A stretch of DNA of 64,000 bases from Caryophanales bacterium (GCA_016282155.1 JAEEJY010000030.1:28483-92482); one strand, 5' to 3'; numbered from the stretch's first letter, positions 9,343-18,411 are shown. Made by a program: numbers and translations. Notes: a model not told the origin generated them from the letters alone.

Positions 9343-9371
9343 TTGTCAAAGAACTTAAAATATAATATAAT
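9343..9371 (+). promoter_or_regulatory. promoter of tRNA-Ile/tRNA-Glu
   Basis: TTGTCA (9343-9348), 17 bases, TATAAT (9366-9371). A second TTGTCA lies at 9305-9310 and may mark a tandem promoter. Confidence 0.75.
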
Positions 9372-9391
9372 TAAGTAGTCGCGAGATAAAT

Positions 9392-9468
<77 letters not shown>

Positions 9469-9486
9469 TTTATTTTTTATCTATAT

Positions 9487-9563
9487 GGCCAGTTGGTGAA
9501 GTGGCTTAACACACTGCCCTTTCACGGCAGCATTCATGGATTCGAATTCCATACTGGTCACCA
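9487..9563 (+). tRNA. tRNA-Glu (TTC)
   Basis: Acceptor arms GGCCAGT/ACTGGTC, anticodon stem CTGCC/GGCAG and loop CTTTCAC; CCA is encoded. It follows tRNA-Ile by 18 bases and no promoter is seen between them, so they are probably co-transcribed. Confidence 0.95.
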
Positions 9564-9572
9564 TTTGTTAAT

Positions 9573-9600
9573 AAAAAGCATCTCTGATGCTTTTTTATTT
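9573..9600 (+). terminator. terminator after tRNA-Glu
   Basis: Stem AAAAAGCATC/GATGCTTTTT with a 3-base loop. Confidence 0.85.
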
Positions 9601-9616
9601 ATTTATAAGAGAAATA

Positions 9617-9645
9617 TTGACATAGATTGATAAATAATGTAGAAT
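9617..9645 (+). promoter_or_regulatory. promoter of tRNA-Ser
   Basis: Consensus TTGACA (9617-9622), 17 bases, TAGAAT (9640-9645). Confidence 0.75.
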
Positions 9646-9658
9646 TAAATACAGCGAT

Positions 9659-9749
9659 GGAGTGATACTCAAGAGGCTGAAGAGGCGCCCCTGCTAAGGG
9701 TGTAGACCGGGCAACTGGTGCGAGGGTTCAAATCCCTCTCACTCCGCCA
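9659..9749 (+). tRNA. tRNA-Ser (GCT)
   Basis: A 91-base class II tRNA with acceptor arms GGAGTGA/TCACTCC, anticodon loop CTGCTAA, a long variable arm and encoded CCA. Confidence 0.95.
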
Positions 9750-9759
9750 TTATAAAAAT

Positions 9760-9783
9760 AACTGACGTATGTCAGTTTTTTTA
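9760..9783 (+). terminator. terminator after tRNA-Ser
   Basis: Stem AACTGAC/GTCAGTT with loop GTAT, then a T run. Confidence 0.85.
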
Positions 9784-9820
9784 TTTGTATGTTATAATTA
9801 TTAAAGAAATGAGTGATACT

Positions 9821-10702
9821 ATGGATTACGTAGATATTATAAAAAAATATATAAAAGATAGTGTTAGTATCGAAGAAGTTAGCCATACTAGTAATATTGT
9901 TTTTAAAGTAGTAAGAGAAAATGGTGAAGTATTATATGCAAAGTTTTATTTAAATAATTCTTCGCATATAGACCACGAAATGAACTTATATAAGTTAGTA
10001 GATAATAAATACTTAAAAGAGGTTGTATGTACTTCTATTAGCCCTAAAATGGCTATATTTAAGGAATTAAAAGGAACTACAATAGATGAATTATCTATTA
10101 GTGATAAAGCTAAATATAGTGACTTAATTATTGATAGTTTATATGAATTTTTTGAGAGTATTGCTTCTATTAAAGTAAATGGGTATGGTTTACTTGATGA
10201 GAATATGGAAGGTACTAGTGATAGTTTTATTGAGTTCTTAAATAGCCGTCAAAAAGGAACTGCGCTTAACTTAAAAGATTATCCATTTTTAAGTAATTTA
10301 TTTGATTTAATATGTACTAAGTATAAAGATATTATTACTAGTGATAATAGTTTAATACCAATCGATACAAATATGAAAAATATCATGTTAACAGATAAAG
10401 AAGAGATTAAATTTATTGATCCGGGAGAACTAATAAGTGCTCCTAAATTGATGGGATATGGAGATTTTGTTGCCCATACTTATAAAACAATTTTATATGA
10501 TAAATTGATTAAGAAATTAAACTTAACTAAAGATGAAGAAAAATTACTTCGTATTTACGCAATATTTTCTTCATTAAATATCTTATCGTTCTTACATAAT
10601 CTAGGTGTTGATAATTTAAAAGAAGTAATTCCTTTTGGAAACACATATACATTCTATGAATTAATTGAAGAACACGCTAAATACTTAGAATTAAATAAGT
10701 AG
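9821..10702 (+). CDS. aminoglycoside phosphotransferase/choline kinase-fold protein
   Basis: The start at 9821 follows GAGTGATACT; the upstream in-frame ATGs lie within the promoter (TGTTATAAT at 9790-9798). The 293-residue protein has a kinase-like N-lobe (YAKFYLN, with a Lys in the beta3 position). The segment IPIDTNMKNIM resembles the D-xxxx-N catalytic loop and KFIDPGE the Mg-binding DxG of the APH/choline-kinase family. The His that normally precedes the catalytic Asp is absent. The substrate is unknown. It is followed after 8 bases by a zincin and then an RluA-type synthase. Confidence 0.65.
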   Translation: MDYVDIIKKYIKDSVSIEEVSHTSNIVFKVVRENGEVLYAKFYLNNSSHIDHEMNLYKLVDNKYLKEVVCTSISPKMAIFKELKGTTIDELSISDKAKYSDLIIDSLYEFFESIASIKVNGYGLLDENMEGTSDSFIEFLNSRQKGTALNLKDYPFLSNLFDLICTKYKDIITSDNSLIPIDTNMKNIMLTDKEEIKFIDPGELISAPKLMGYGDFVAHTYKTILYDKLIKKLNLTKDEEKLLRIYAIFSSLNILSFLHNLGVDNLKEVIPFGNTYTFYELIEEHAKYLELNK

Positions 10703-10710
10703 GTGATACT

Positions 10711-11346
10711 ATGAATAAAATAGATCTCTATAATAGGGCAAGTGAGATAATGCCTTATGCTTTAGAATTCTATGGTGATAAATATAGAAAAACAGTTTTA
10801 GAAACATATAGACATGCTGATATCGACTTTTTAGTAGATGAAACTAAAAAAGGAAGAGAAGGAACTTACAGTTATGAAGATTATCTTGACGGTAATTATC
10901 ATCATGTAGTTCGTGTTAAAAATAATCCTGAATTATTAGATACAGTTTTAACTCATGAATTATTTGGCCATGCGGTACTATCGAATAATAAACCTTTTAT
11001 TAAGAAAGATGGTATCTTATATAGACGTAATGGTTTATGTTTAGTTAGATATGATGATCCTACAGAAAAGATTAATTTAATGCTTAATGAGGGAATAGTT
11101 GAATATATAGCTAATGAAATAAAAAGATACTATACTAAGATAAACTATCCAAGAAATTATATTGATAGTATAAATATTGCGATTATCTTATTTGGTATCT
11201 ATGGTAAAGATAAAATGCTTGATATTCTTATTAATAATAAAGGTGATTTTAGAGATTTAGATTTTTTTGATGATATGAGTAGGGAACTTGATAAAGATAA
11301 TCCTGACATGAGTGAGTATGTTTTAAAACTTGTAAGGAGGAACTAA
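10711..11346 (+). CDS. putative metallopeptidase with HELFGH motif
   Basis: This 211-residue protein has H82-E-L-F-G-H87, an HExxxH motif of the kind otherwise best known from dipeptidyl peptidase III (HELLGH). A downstream NEGIVEY (E127, E131) could give the third ligand. It is far shorter than DPP III (about 550-700 residues), so homology is not implied. No signal peptide is present. Its stop overlaps the next start (TAATG), so it is translationally coupled to the pseudouridine synthase. The specific substrate is unknown. Confidence 0.65.
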   Translation: MNKIDLYNRASEIMPYALEFYGDKYRKTVLETYRHADIDFLVDETKKGREGTYSYEDYLDGNYHHVVRVKNNPELLDTVLTHELFGHAVLSNNKPFIKKDGILYRRNGLCLVRYDDPTEKINLMLNEGIVEYIANEIKRYYTKINYPRNYIDSINIAIILFGIYGKDKMLDILINNKGDFRDLDFFDDMSRELDKDNPDMSEYVLKLVRRN

Positions 11347-12155
11347 TGCTTATAGATTATTTAATGAATAATATGGGTTTAACTCATAAAAAAGCTAAAC
11401 AAGTACTAACTAATAAACAAGTATTAGTTAATAATAAAGTAATTACTAAATATAATTATCTTATTAAAGATAAAGATGAAGTTAGTATTAAAGAATACGG
11501 AAATAGTAAAATTAATAATATTGATATTATTTATGAAGATAAAGATATAATAGTTGTTAATAAACCTAGTGGTATCCTTACGATAGCGTCTTCTTCAGAA
11601 AAAGAAAAAACTTTATACCATTTAGTAGGAACTTATTTAAAAGAAAGAAATAAATTTGCTAAAGTATTTATTATTCATCGTTTAGATAAAGATACAAGTG
11701 GTATTGTAATGTTTGCTAAGAATGACAAAGTAAAAAAACTATATCAAGATAAATGGAATGACATAGTTAAATATCGTGGTTATGTAGCTATCCTTGAAGG
11801 AATTTTACCTAAAGAAAAAGATACTATTAAACTTAACTTAGATGATAGTGATGAATTTAAAGTAAGAGTTAGTAAAAGTGGTAAAGAAGCTATTACTGAG
11901 TATAAAGTTATTAAAACTAATAATAATTTATCTTTAGTAGATATAAATTTACATACGGGAAGAAGAAATCAAATAAGAGTAACTTTCTCTTATTTAAATC
12001 ATCCTGTTTTAGGAGATTTCAAATATGGATCTAAAGTAAAAGCTAAAAGACTTATGCTTCATGCTTATAAACTAAGTGTTATAAATCCATTTACAAAGAA
12101 GGAAATGGTATTTGAAACAAAGACTCCTAAAGAATTTAACAATTATTTAAAATAA
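11346..12155 (+). CDS. RluA-family pseudouridine synthase
   Basis: The 269-residue protein has an N-terminal S4 RNA-binding region (residues 1-55, including KKAKQVL) followed by the catalytic domain. That domain carries HRLDKDTSGIVMFAKN, in which the Asp after L is the catalytic nucleophile, and LHTGRRNQIRV. These are diagnostic for RluA/RluC/RluD enzymes acting on 23S rRNA or tRNA. The exact target cannot be assigned from sequence alone. Translation is coupled to the upstream zincin gene by a 1-base overlap, with AAGGAGG as ribosome-binding site. Confidence 0.9.
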   Translation: MLIDYLMNNMGLTHKKAKQVLTNKQVLVNNKVITKYNYLIKDKDEVSIKEYGNSKINNIDIIYEDKDIIVVNKPSGILTIASSSEKEKTLYHLVGTYLKERNKFAKVFIIHRLDKDTSGIVMFAKNDKVKKLYQDKWNDIVKYRGYVAILEGILPKEKDTIKLNLDDSDEFKVRVSKSGKEAITEYKVIKTNNNLSLVDINLHTGRRNQIRVTFSYLNHPVLGDFKYGSKVKAKRLMLHAYKLSVINPFTKKEMVFETKTPKEFNNYLK

Positions 12156-12180
12156 TGTTTTACAAACATTATTTTTTTTT
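12149..12180 (+). terminator. terminator after the RluA-family gene
   Basis: Stem AAAATAATGTTT/AAACATTATTTT with loop TAC, then T8 or more; it overlaps the stop codon. Confidence 0.9.
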
Positions 12181-12205
12181 GCTATAATCTTACTTGGTGA
12201 TATAT

Positions 12206-13093
12206 ATGTGGTTTATAATGGCAATCTTAACCTTATCTTTATGGGGATTTGCAGATTTATTCTATAAGAAGGGAAATAATGAAAAAGATAAATATAGTCA
12301 TTTAAAGACAGGTATTTTAGTAGGTCTAGTAATGGGTATTCATGCAACACTATATTTAATATTTACAAATACTGGTGTTACATTTATGGATATGCTTAAA
12401 TATTTACCAGTATCTATATGTTATATAGCTTCAATGGTAATAGGGTATAAAGGACTTAAATACATTGAACTATCTATAAGTAGTCCTATTCAAAATTCAA
12501 GTGGGGTAATTACATCATTACTTCTAGTACTTGTTTTTAAATTATCTTTATCAACTCTTAATATAATAGGTATAGCTATTTTATTTATTGGTGTTTTATT
12601 ATTATCAATAATTGAGATTAAAAAAGATAAATTAAACAAACAAGATATCTTTAATTTCTTAAAGATTCAAGTAGTATTCTTTCCTATAATATATTGTATA
12701 TTGGATGGTCTTGGAACTTTCTTAGATTCAGTATATTTAGATCAATTAGAATTAATTAGTGAAGATACAGCTTTACTTGCTTATGAATATACTTTCTTAA
12801 TATATGGTGTTGTTGTATTTATCTACTTAAAATATTTCAAGAAAGAAAAAATAAGTATAAAATCTGAGAAAGATAAAGTAGTAGCTGCGATATTTGAAAC
12901 ATTAGGACAATTTACTTATGTATATGCAATTGCATCACATTCAGCTATATCTATTCCAATTGTTTCTTGTTATAGTGCTTTATCAATATTACTTTCAAGA
13001 ATATTCTTAAAAGAAAAATTAACTATTGCACAGTACGCTGCTATTCTTATAATATTTATAGGTATTATTATATTAGGAATTGCTGAAGCATAA
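12206..13093 (+). CDS. EamA/DMT-superfamily transporter
   Basis: The start at 12206 follows TTGGTGATAT and an extended -10 TGCTATAAT (12180-12188). The 295-residue protein has about ten hydrophobic segments arranged as two repeats, a C-terminal repeat with YSALSILLSRIFLKE and a GIIILGI terminal helix, typical of EamA-type drug/metabolite exporters. The substrate is unknown. It is monocistronic and convergent with the ZnuA-like lipoprotein gene. Confidence 0.8.
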   Translation: MWFIMAILTLSLWGFADLFYKKGNNEKDKYSHLKTGILVGLVMGIHATLYLIFTNTGVTFMDMLKYLPVSICYIASMVIGYKGLKYIELSISSPIQNSSGVITSLLLVLVFKLSLSTLNIIGIAILFIGVLLLSIIEIKKDKLNKQDIFNFLKIQVVFFPIIYCILDGLGTFLDSVYLDQLELISEDTALLAYEYTFLIYGVVVFIYLKYFKKEKISIKSEKDKVVAAIFETLGQFTYVYAIASHSAISIPIVSCYSALSILLSRIFLKEKLTIAQYAAILIIFIGIIILGIAEA

Positions 13094-13094
13094 T

Positions 13095-13123
13095 AAAAAA
13101 CTCACAGATGTGAGTTTTTTTTA
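13095..13123. terminator. bidirectional terminator
   Basis: CTCAC/GTGAG stem with loop AGAT, flanked by A6 on the left and T8 on the right, between two convergent genes. Confidence 0.85.
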
Positions 13124-13984
13124 TCGATATAATTCTTTTTTTAATAGATCAATATTATTATTCATAATTGAAATATATGTTTCTTTATCAGAACGTTCTT
13201 TTTCTGTTATATTTGATAAATTATGAATATGTGTAATAGAAGCATTTGTATCATCTAGAATAGCTTGAACTCTATCACTTATTTCATCGTTAGTTAAATC
13301 AAATATTGTTGTTGATTCACCACTCTTTAATAATTCTTTAGCTGTTGCATAAGCTTTATCATTAGCTGTATCTTTATCTAAAGAAATAATATTAAATCCA
13401 TATTTTGTTAAGAAATTAAATGCATCATCAGTAACAATTATTGTTTTATGATTAGCGTTTTCAATTGTTGTTGTAAAAGTTGCATCTAGTTTAGATATAT
13501 TAATTTTTAATTCTTCATATTTACTTGAAACTTGATTCATTATGTATTGATTTGTTAAATATTCATTAAAACCATTTTTAATATTTTGTGCTATCATTAA
13601 GAAGTTAGATGGATTTAACCATAATTCTTCTGTACGATAATCATATTCCATAGATTGGGTAGCATCAATTATTTTGATTTTTTTATTTTCTTTAAAGAAT
13701 TTAGTAACGTAATCTTTTTCACTATTTAAACCATTAAATATTAATAAGCTGGAATCACTATAATCTTTAATTTGTTTACTAGTAAGTTTATAATCATTAA
13801 CATTAACGCCATCTGGATAAATACTATGAATATTACTAAAATCTCCATATAAGATACTAGTGATATATTCGATAGGGTAAACAGTTGTATAAATATCAAT
13901 GTCTTCCATCTTATCACTCTTACAACCTGTTAGGGTAAAACATACTCCTAAGAGAATTAATAAACTAAATATTTTTTTCTTCAT
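13121..13984 (-). CDS. ZnuA/AdcA-like metal-ABC substrate-binding lipoprotein lacking the usual His ligands
   Basis: This 287-residue lipoprotein has a signal peptide and lipobox LTGC (Cys21). The body follows the cluster A-I metal-binding protein pattern (TTVYPIEYIT; G-then-Y-P-D-G; LIFNGLNSE; LWLNPSNF; TDDAFNFLTKYGF). In family members His occupies three positions of that pattern; here they are N63, E120 and D186. Either metal specificity has changed or metal binding is lost. No permease or ATPase genes adjoin it. It overlaps yidD by 20 bases, which suggests co-transcription from the yidD side. Confidence 0.75.
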   Translation of the reverse strand: MKKKIFSLLILLGVCFTLTGCKSDKMEDIDIYTTVYPIEYITSILYGDFSNIHSIYPDGVNVNDYKLTSKQIKDYSDSSLLIFNGLNSEKDYVTKFFKENKKIKIIDATQSMEYDYRTEELWLNPSNFLMIAQNIKNGFNEYLTNQYIMNQVSSKYEELKINISKLDATFTTTIENANHKTIIVTDDAFNFLTKYGFNIISLDKDTANDKAYATAKELLKSGESTTIFDLTNDEISDRVQAILDDTNASITHIHNLSNITEKERSDKETYISIMNNNIDLLKKELYR

Positions 13985-14207
13985 TTTTTCTACTCCTTTT
14001 TATTACGGGATCATAACCACTTTTATTATTAAAAGGGTTACATCTTAATATTCTTTTAATACCTAAATATACACCTTTAATACTCCCATATTCGTTAATT
14101 GCGTCTATCATGTAATTACTACAAGTAGGATAGAACTTGCAATTATTATGAAAATTTCCTGGTATTTTTTGGTATATTTTTATTAAGCCAATTAAAACTT
14201 TCTTCAT
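13965..14207 (-). CDS. yidD: membrane protein insertion efficiency factor YidD
   Basis: The 80-residue protein matches YidD. It has an N-terminal amphipathic segment, IYQKIPGNF, the Cys motif CKFYPTCSNYMIDAI and RILRCNPF. YidD assists YidC-dependent membrane protein insertion. It lies first in a two-gene minus-strand unit with the ZnuA-like lipoprotein. Confidence 0.92.
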   Translation of the reverse strand: MKKVLIGLIKIYQKIPGNFHNNCKFYPTCSNYMIDAINEYGSIKGVYLGIKRILRCNPFNNKSGYDPVIKRSRKNEEKNI

Positions 14208-14304
14208 TTTAACACCATTATAATTATACTATAAAATAGCTATATTTGTAAAATAAATATTCATAATAGTCTAAATTTTGGTATAATGATTGTAGGTGGT
14301 ATTA

Positions 14305-14967
14305 ATGAAAATTTTAGATAAATTAAATATAGATACAGATAATATAAAATTATATGAAAAAGCTTTTACTCATACAAGTTATGCTAATGAGAATAATGTT
14401 GAAAGTTATGAAAGATTAGAGTATTTAGGAGATGCTGTTTTAGAACTTATTATGAGTGAATATTTATATAAAAATACAGAATGTGAGGAAGGAGAAATGA
14501 CTAAACTTCGTGCACACTATGTATGTGAAAATGCTTTATATGAATATTCAATTAGATTAGGTTTAAATGAAGAATTGTTATTAGGTCATGGTGAAGAAGA
14601 AAGTGGCGGTAAATTTAGAAAAGCTATTGTTGCCGATATTTTTGAAGCTTTCTTAGGAGCTATGTATTTAGATAAAGGTTTAGAATTTGCAAAGAATTAT
14701 ATTTATAAATATATAATTCCATTAATTGAAAGTAAGGAAATAGATTTCTTTGATGATTATAAATCTGTTTTACAAGAACTTGTTCAAACAGATAAAAGAA
14801 GTCTTGAATATATAGTTGTAAATGAGGAAGGACCTAGTCATAATAAAACATTTACTGTTGAAGTTAAAGTAGATGGTATTTTATATGGCAAGGGTACTGC
14901 GCATAGTAAAAAAGAAGCTGAACAAGAAGCAGCTAAAGATGCTCTAAAAAAGAGTGCCAGTCTTTAA
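14305..14967 (+). CDS. rnc: ribonuclease III
   Basis: The 220-residue protein has the RNase III signature ERLEYLGDAVLEL (residues 36-48). A second catalytic acidic cluster lies in ADIFEAFLGAMYLD, and a C-terminal double-stranded-RNA-binding domain ends with KKEAEQEAAKDAL. It processes rRNA and structured mRNAs. The start follows AGGTGGTATTA and the extended -10 TGGTATAAT. It overlaps the next gene by one base. Confidence 0.95.
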   Translation: MKILDKLNIDTDNIKLYEKAFTHTSYANENNVESYERLEYLGDAVLELIMSEYLYKNTECEEGEMTKLRAHYVCENALYEYSIRLGLNEELLLGHGEEESGGKFRKAIVADIFEAFLGAMYLDKGLEFAKNYIYKYIIPLIESKEIDFFDDYKSVLQELVQTDKRSLEYIVVNEEGPSHNKTFTVEVKVDGILYGKGTAHSKKEAEQEAAKDALKKSASL

Positions 14968-15278
14968 TGATAACTGTTAAAAGAAAAAAGGGTATTGATG
15001 ATGATATCCCATATATTATTGTTGTTGATGGTAATGATATGGGTGAGGTAAAAGCTGGCGAAGAGAAAAAACTTCGCTTACGTTCAAATAGTTATAAAAT
15101 TTGGATTGAAGCTTATTATGAAGGAGTTTGCTTTAAAAGTAAGGAAATTCCTTTTAATATTCAAAAAGAAGATGTTGTATTTATATGTCGTAGTAAATAT
15201 TTAAATAATAGTATATCTAAGTATTTACATCGTGAAGTCTTTAAAGATGGAATATCTTTAAAGAAAGAAAAGTGTTGA
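14967..15278 (+). CDS. hypothetical small beta-rich protein coupled to rnc
   Basis: This 103-residue protein has alternating hydrophobic strands (PYIIVVDGNDMGEV, KLRLRSNSYKIWIEA) resembling a PEGA-like or other beta-sandwich domain, then a basic tail. No signal peptide is present. It starts within the rnc stop codon (TAATG), so translation is coupled. I do not recognise a named family. Confidence 0.7.
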   Translation: MITVKRKKGIDDDIPYIIVVDGNDMGEVKAGEEKKLRLRSNSYKIWIEAYYEGVCFKSKEIPFNIQKEDVVFICRSKYLNNSISKYLHREVFKDGISLKKEKC

Positions 15279-15325
15279 TATTACACCAAAAAATGGTAAA
15301 ATAGTTATGTCTAAGGAGGAATAGT

Positions 15326-16039
15326 ATGGGAAGATTTCCTAATATAGCCGCTGCAAAAGCAGCTACAGGAGCCGCTAAAGGTAAATTATATGGAATGTAT
15401 GCAAAAGAAATATATTTATCTGCAAAGAATGGAGGAGTAACTCCAGAAGGTAATCCTAGTTTAAAAAGATTAATTGAAAAAGCTAAAAAAGATCAAGTAC
15501 CTGCTGATATTATTAAAAGAGCAATTGATAAAGTTAATAGTGGTGTAGGAGAAAACTATGAAACATTAACTTATGAAATTTTTGGACCAGCCGGATCTAC
15601 ATTAATGGTTGAATGTTTAACTGATAATGTAAATCGTAGTGTTTCAGATTTACGTGCTGTTATTAATAAATGTCATGTAAAAATGGGTGCTATGGGTAGT
15701 GTTTCATATATGTATGATAATTTATGTACTGTTGGATTTAAAGGACTAACAGAAGAAGAAGTAATGGATGCATTAATTAGTAATGATGTTGATTTTGTTG
15801 ATTTAGAAAGTGAAGATGGACACATTTCTATTTATGGACAACCTTCAGATCTATATAAAATTAAAGAAGCAATTACTTCTGTAAAAAGTGATATTGATTT
15901 TGATATTGATGAAATATCACAACTTCCAAAAGAAAGAATTACTTTAACAGGAGAAGACTTAGAAATATTTAATAAATTACTTACATTACTTAATGAAGTT
16001 GATGATGTACAAAATGTATATCACAATGTAAATTTATAA
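15326..16039 (+). CDS. yebC: YebC/PmpR family protein
   Basis: The 237-residue protein begins with MGRFPNIAAAKAATGAAKGK, a variant of the MAGHSKWANIKHRK start of the YebC family. It continues with NPSLKRLIEKAKKDQVPADI and GSVSYMYD, which are standard. Members have been described both as transcriptional regulators and as ribosome-associated factors that relieve stalling at proline runs. It has a strong ribosome-binding site AAGGAGGAA. Confidence 0.92.
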   Translation: MGRFPNIAAAKAATGAAKGKLYGMYAKEIYLSAKNGGVTPEGNPSLKRLIEKAKKDQVPADIIKRAIDKVNSGVGENYETLTYEIFGPAGSTLMVECLTDNVNRSVSDLRAVINKCHVKMGAMGSVSYMYDNLCTVGFKGLTEEEVMDALISNDVDFVDLESEDGHISIYGQPSDLYKIKEAITSVKSDIDFDIDEISQLPKERITLTGEDLEIFNKLLTLLNEVDDVQNVYHNVNL

Positions 16040-16066
16040 GAGATTTATTTGTGTAAATCTCTTTTT
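16039..16066 (+). terminator. terminator after yebC
   Basis: Stem AGAGATTTA/TAAATCTCT with a 6-base loop, then T5. Confidence 0.85.
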
Positions 16067-16117
16067 ATTATATAAAATTATGATATAATACTAATAGATA
16101 GAAAGATAAGTGATAGA

Positions 16118-16657
16118 ATGGACTTTAGAAATTTAAAAGAATTTTTAAAAGATGCATCAGTTTATATATTAGTAATTATCTTTGTTTTATTTGTTGTTAA
16201 TTATGTATTTACTTTCCAACAAAATGTAGGACCATCAATGAGTCCAACCTTAGAAAATGGGGATGCATTTATTTTAAATAAACTTGCTTATAAAGTTGGA
16301 AAAATAAAAAGAGGTAATGTCGTTGTAATTAACAATAATAATTCTAAATACTTAGTAAAAAGAATTATTGGTCTTCCTGGAGAGACAGTTGAATTTAAGG
16401 ATAATGTTTTATATATAAATGGTGTAGCATATAAAGAAGACTATTTAGGTAGTGATGTTGAAACATATGATTTTACAATGAATGATATCAAGGGTACTAC
16501 TGGAGGGAAAATACCTGATAAACATTATTTAGTATTGGGGGATAATCGAACTAATTCAAGTGATAGTAGAGAATTTGGTTTAGTTTGGGAAAAAGAAATA
16601 GTAGGTCGTACAACTATAAGAATTTGGCCTTTAAATAAATTTGGTTTAGTAGGATAG
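16118..16657 (+). CDS. lepB: signal peptidase I (Ser/Lys type), first copy
   Basis: The 179-residue protein has one N-terminal membrane anchor (residues 13-32), then GPSMSPTL with nucleophile Ser40, VKRIIGLPGE with general base Lys81, and GDNRTNSSDSR, the family boxes B-E. It removes Sec signal peptides on the outer face of the membrane. It is followed after 9 bases by a PH-domain gene. A second Ser/Lys peptidase lies at 53258 and three SipW-type homologues lie in the surface cluster. Confidence 0.94.
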   Translation: MDFRNLKEFLKDASVYILVIIFVLFVVNYVFTFQQNVGPSMSPTLENGDAFILNKLAYKVGKIKRGNVVVINNNNSKYLVKRIIGLPGETVEFKDNVLYINGVAYKEDYLGSDVETYDFTMNDIKGTTGGKIPDKHYLVLGDNRTNSSDSREFGLVWEKEIVGRTTIRIWPLNKFGLVG

Positions 16658-16666
16658 GAGATAAAT

Positions 16667-17056
16667 ATGGCTTATATAAAATATAAAGAATTAACTAAAT
16701 ATTTTAATTTTAATCAAAAATTAGATACTGGTGATTTACCTAAATATGTAACTGACTATGTTGATAGTGATGAAAAAATAATCGCTGCTTATAAGACTAG
16801 TAGAGATAAATCAATATTTACAAATAAGAGAATGATTCTATTTGATGTTGTACCATTTACGGGGGTAAAAAGAATTCATATTTTACCATACAAGAATATC
16901 TCTACTGCCACTATCGAATATGATTTAAGCAGATGTTCATTATTTATTTCATATAATAGTGGTTACCAATTAAAACTAAATTTTGTACATATGAACGCAG
17001 CTGATAAGACTGATTTAAGAATTTTATATTCGAAGATAATGAAAGACCAAAAATAA
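16667..17056 (+). CDS. bacterial PH-domain protein (bPH_1)
   Basis: The 129-residue protein fits the bacterial PH domain family in the segment AYKTSRDKSIFTNKRMILFD, followed by VKRIHILPYKNIS. These proteins are small beta-barrels of largely unknown function. It is soluble, with no membrane segment, and co-transcribed with lepB. Confidence 0.85.
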   Translation: MAYIKYKELTKYFNFNQKLDTGDLPKYVTDYVDSDEKIIAAYKTSRDKSIFTNKRMILFDVVPFTGVKRIHILPYKNISTATIEYDLSRCSLFISYNSGYQLKLNFVHMNAADKTDLRILYSKIMKDQK

Positions 17057-17080
17057 TCATACGAAAAGTATGATTTTTTC
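17055..17080 (+). terminator. terminator after the PH-domain gene
   Basis: Stem AATCATAC/GTATGATT with a 5-base loop, then T6. Confidence 0.85.
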
Positions 17081-17133
17081 TTTTATTTTACAAGGAAATT
17101 TGGTAAAATATTTCTAGAATGTGAGATGATACT

Positions 17134-18411
17134 GTGAAAAATATTAGTTTAATGCCACTAGATACTTTTACTGTTATCAATCGTACTGTTTTAAATGATC
17201 GTGATAGATCAATTTTAATTATGCTTTATCAACCAATTATTGGTTCAACAAGTATTAATTTATATTTAAATTTATGGTCACTTTTAGATCGTATTGAAGT
17301 TATGTCAAAAACTTTAAATCATAAAAATCTTATTAGTTTAATGGGAATAAGTTTAAAAGAATTATTAGAGTCTCGTGAAAAATTAGAAGGTGTCGGGCTT
17401 ATAAAAACCTATCTAAAAGAGGGAGAAATTAATGATTATGTTTATGAATTATATTCACCACTTCAAGTATCCGAATTCTTTAATAATCCAATTTTAAATA
17501 CTTGCTTATATACAAGTGTTGGTAGTATTGAATATAAACGTATTAAAGAATCCTTTAAAATACCATCATCGAACTTAAAAGACTATGAAAATATAAGTAA
17601 GAAGTTTAGTGATATTTTTAAGACAGATACTTTAATGGATATAGATACAACTGGTATTGTTAAAAAGAATTATGCCCATCTTGGAATTGCGTCTAATATT
17701 GATGTTGATGATTTACTAGAAAATATCCCAGATATTATGCTTAATCATACAAAGGTATCTGATACAACTAAGGATTTAATAATTAAACTTGCTTATGTAT
17801 ATAATTTTAGTAAAGAACAAACTTTAGATATCATAAATAATTCAATTAATGAAAAACATAATATTGATACAAATTTACTTCGTAATAATTTTAGTAATTA
17901 TTTTACTTTTGAACACGGAGGTAATCTCCCTAGTATTATGTTTAAGACCCAACCTGATGGTTTAAAGAAAGAAATTACAAGTACTAGTCCTAAAGCTAGA
18001 ATGATTTATAAATTTGAAAATACAAGTCCATACAATTACTTATGTATGAAAAGTAAATCTAAAAAACCAACACCATCAGAATTAGATATTGTAGCTTATC
18101 TACTTGTAGATATCGGCTTATTACCGGGTGTTGTTAATGTATTAATTGATTATGTTTTAAAAATTAATAATAATAAATTAACGAAGAATTTTATTACTGC
18201 TATTGCGAGTCAATGGAAAAGAAGTAATATAAGAACAGTAGAAGAAGCTATTAAAATAGCTAAAGAAGAACAAACTAAGAAGGTTGAGACTCCTAAAGTT
18301 ATTAAAGTGACTAAGAAGGAAGAAACTCCTGAATGGTTTGATAAAGAAATAGAAAAAGGTAAAGATGAAGAAAAAATAAGTAAAATGAAAGCAATGTTAA
18401 GAGGTGAATAA
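17134..18411 (+). CDS. dnaB: replication initiation/membrane attachment protein DnaB (Bacillota type)
   Basis: The 425-residue protein has the Bacillota DnaB layout. An N-terminal winged-helix region (residues 1-120, including LIMLYQPIIGSTSINLY) is followed by linkers, a DnaB/DnaD C-terminal domain (about 310-375, with AIASQWKRSNIRTVEEAI) and a charged tail. It acts with DnaI to load the replicative helicase. I use a GTG start at 17134, preceded by GAGATGATACT. It abuts dnaI, the usual partner. Confidence 0.88.
   Translation: MKNISLMPLDTFTVINRTVLNDRDRSILIMLYQPIIGSTSINLYLNLWSLLDRIEVMSKTLNHKNLISLMGISLKELLESREKLEGVGLIKTYLKEGEINDYVYELYSPLQVSEFFNNPILNTCLYTSVGSIEYKRIKESFKIPSSNLKDYENISKKFSDIFKTDTLMDIDTTGIVKKNYAHLGIASNIDVDDLLENIPDIMLNHTKVSDTTKDLIIKLAYVYNFSKEQTLDIINNSINEKHNIDTNLLRNNFSNYFTFEHGGNLPSIMFKTQPDGLKKEITSTSPKARMIYKFENTSPYNYLCMKSKSKKPTPSELDIVAYLLVDIGLLPGVVNVLIDYVLKINNNKLTKNFITAIASQWKRSNIRTVEEAIKIAKEEQTKKVETPKVIKVTKKEETPEWFDKEIEKGKDEEKISKMKAMLRGE

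Noticed and set aside
13879..13984. Complete zinc ABC transporter locus
   Set aside because: Only the binding-protein gene is present; no permease or ATPase adjoins it.
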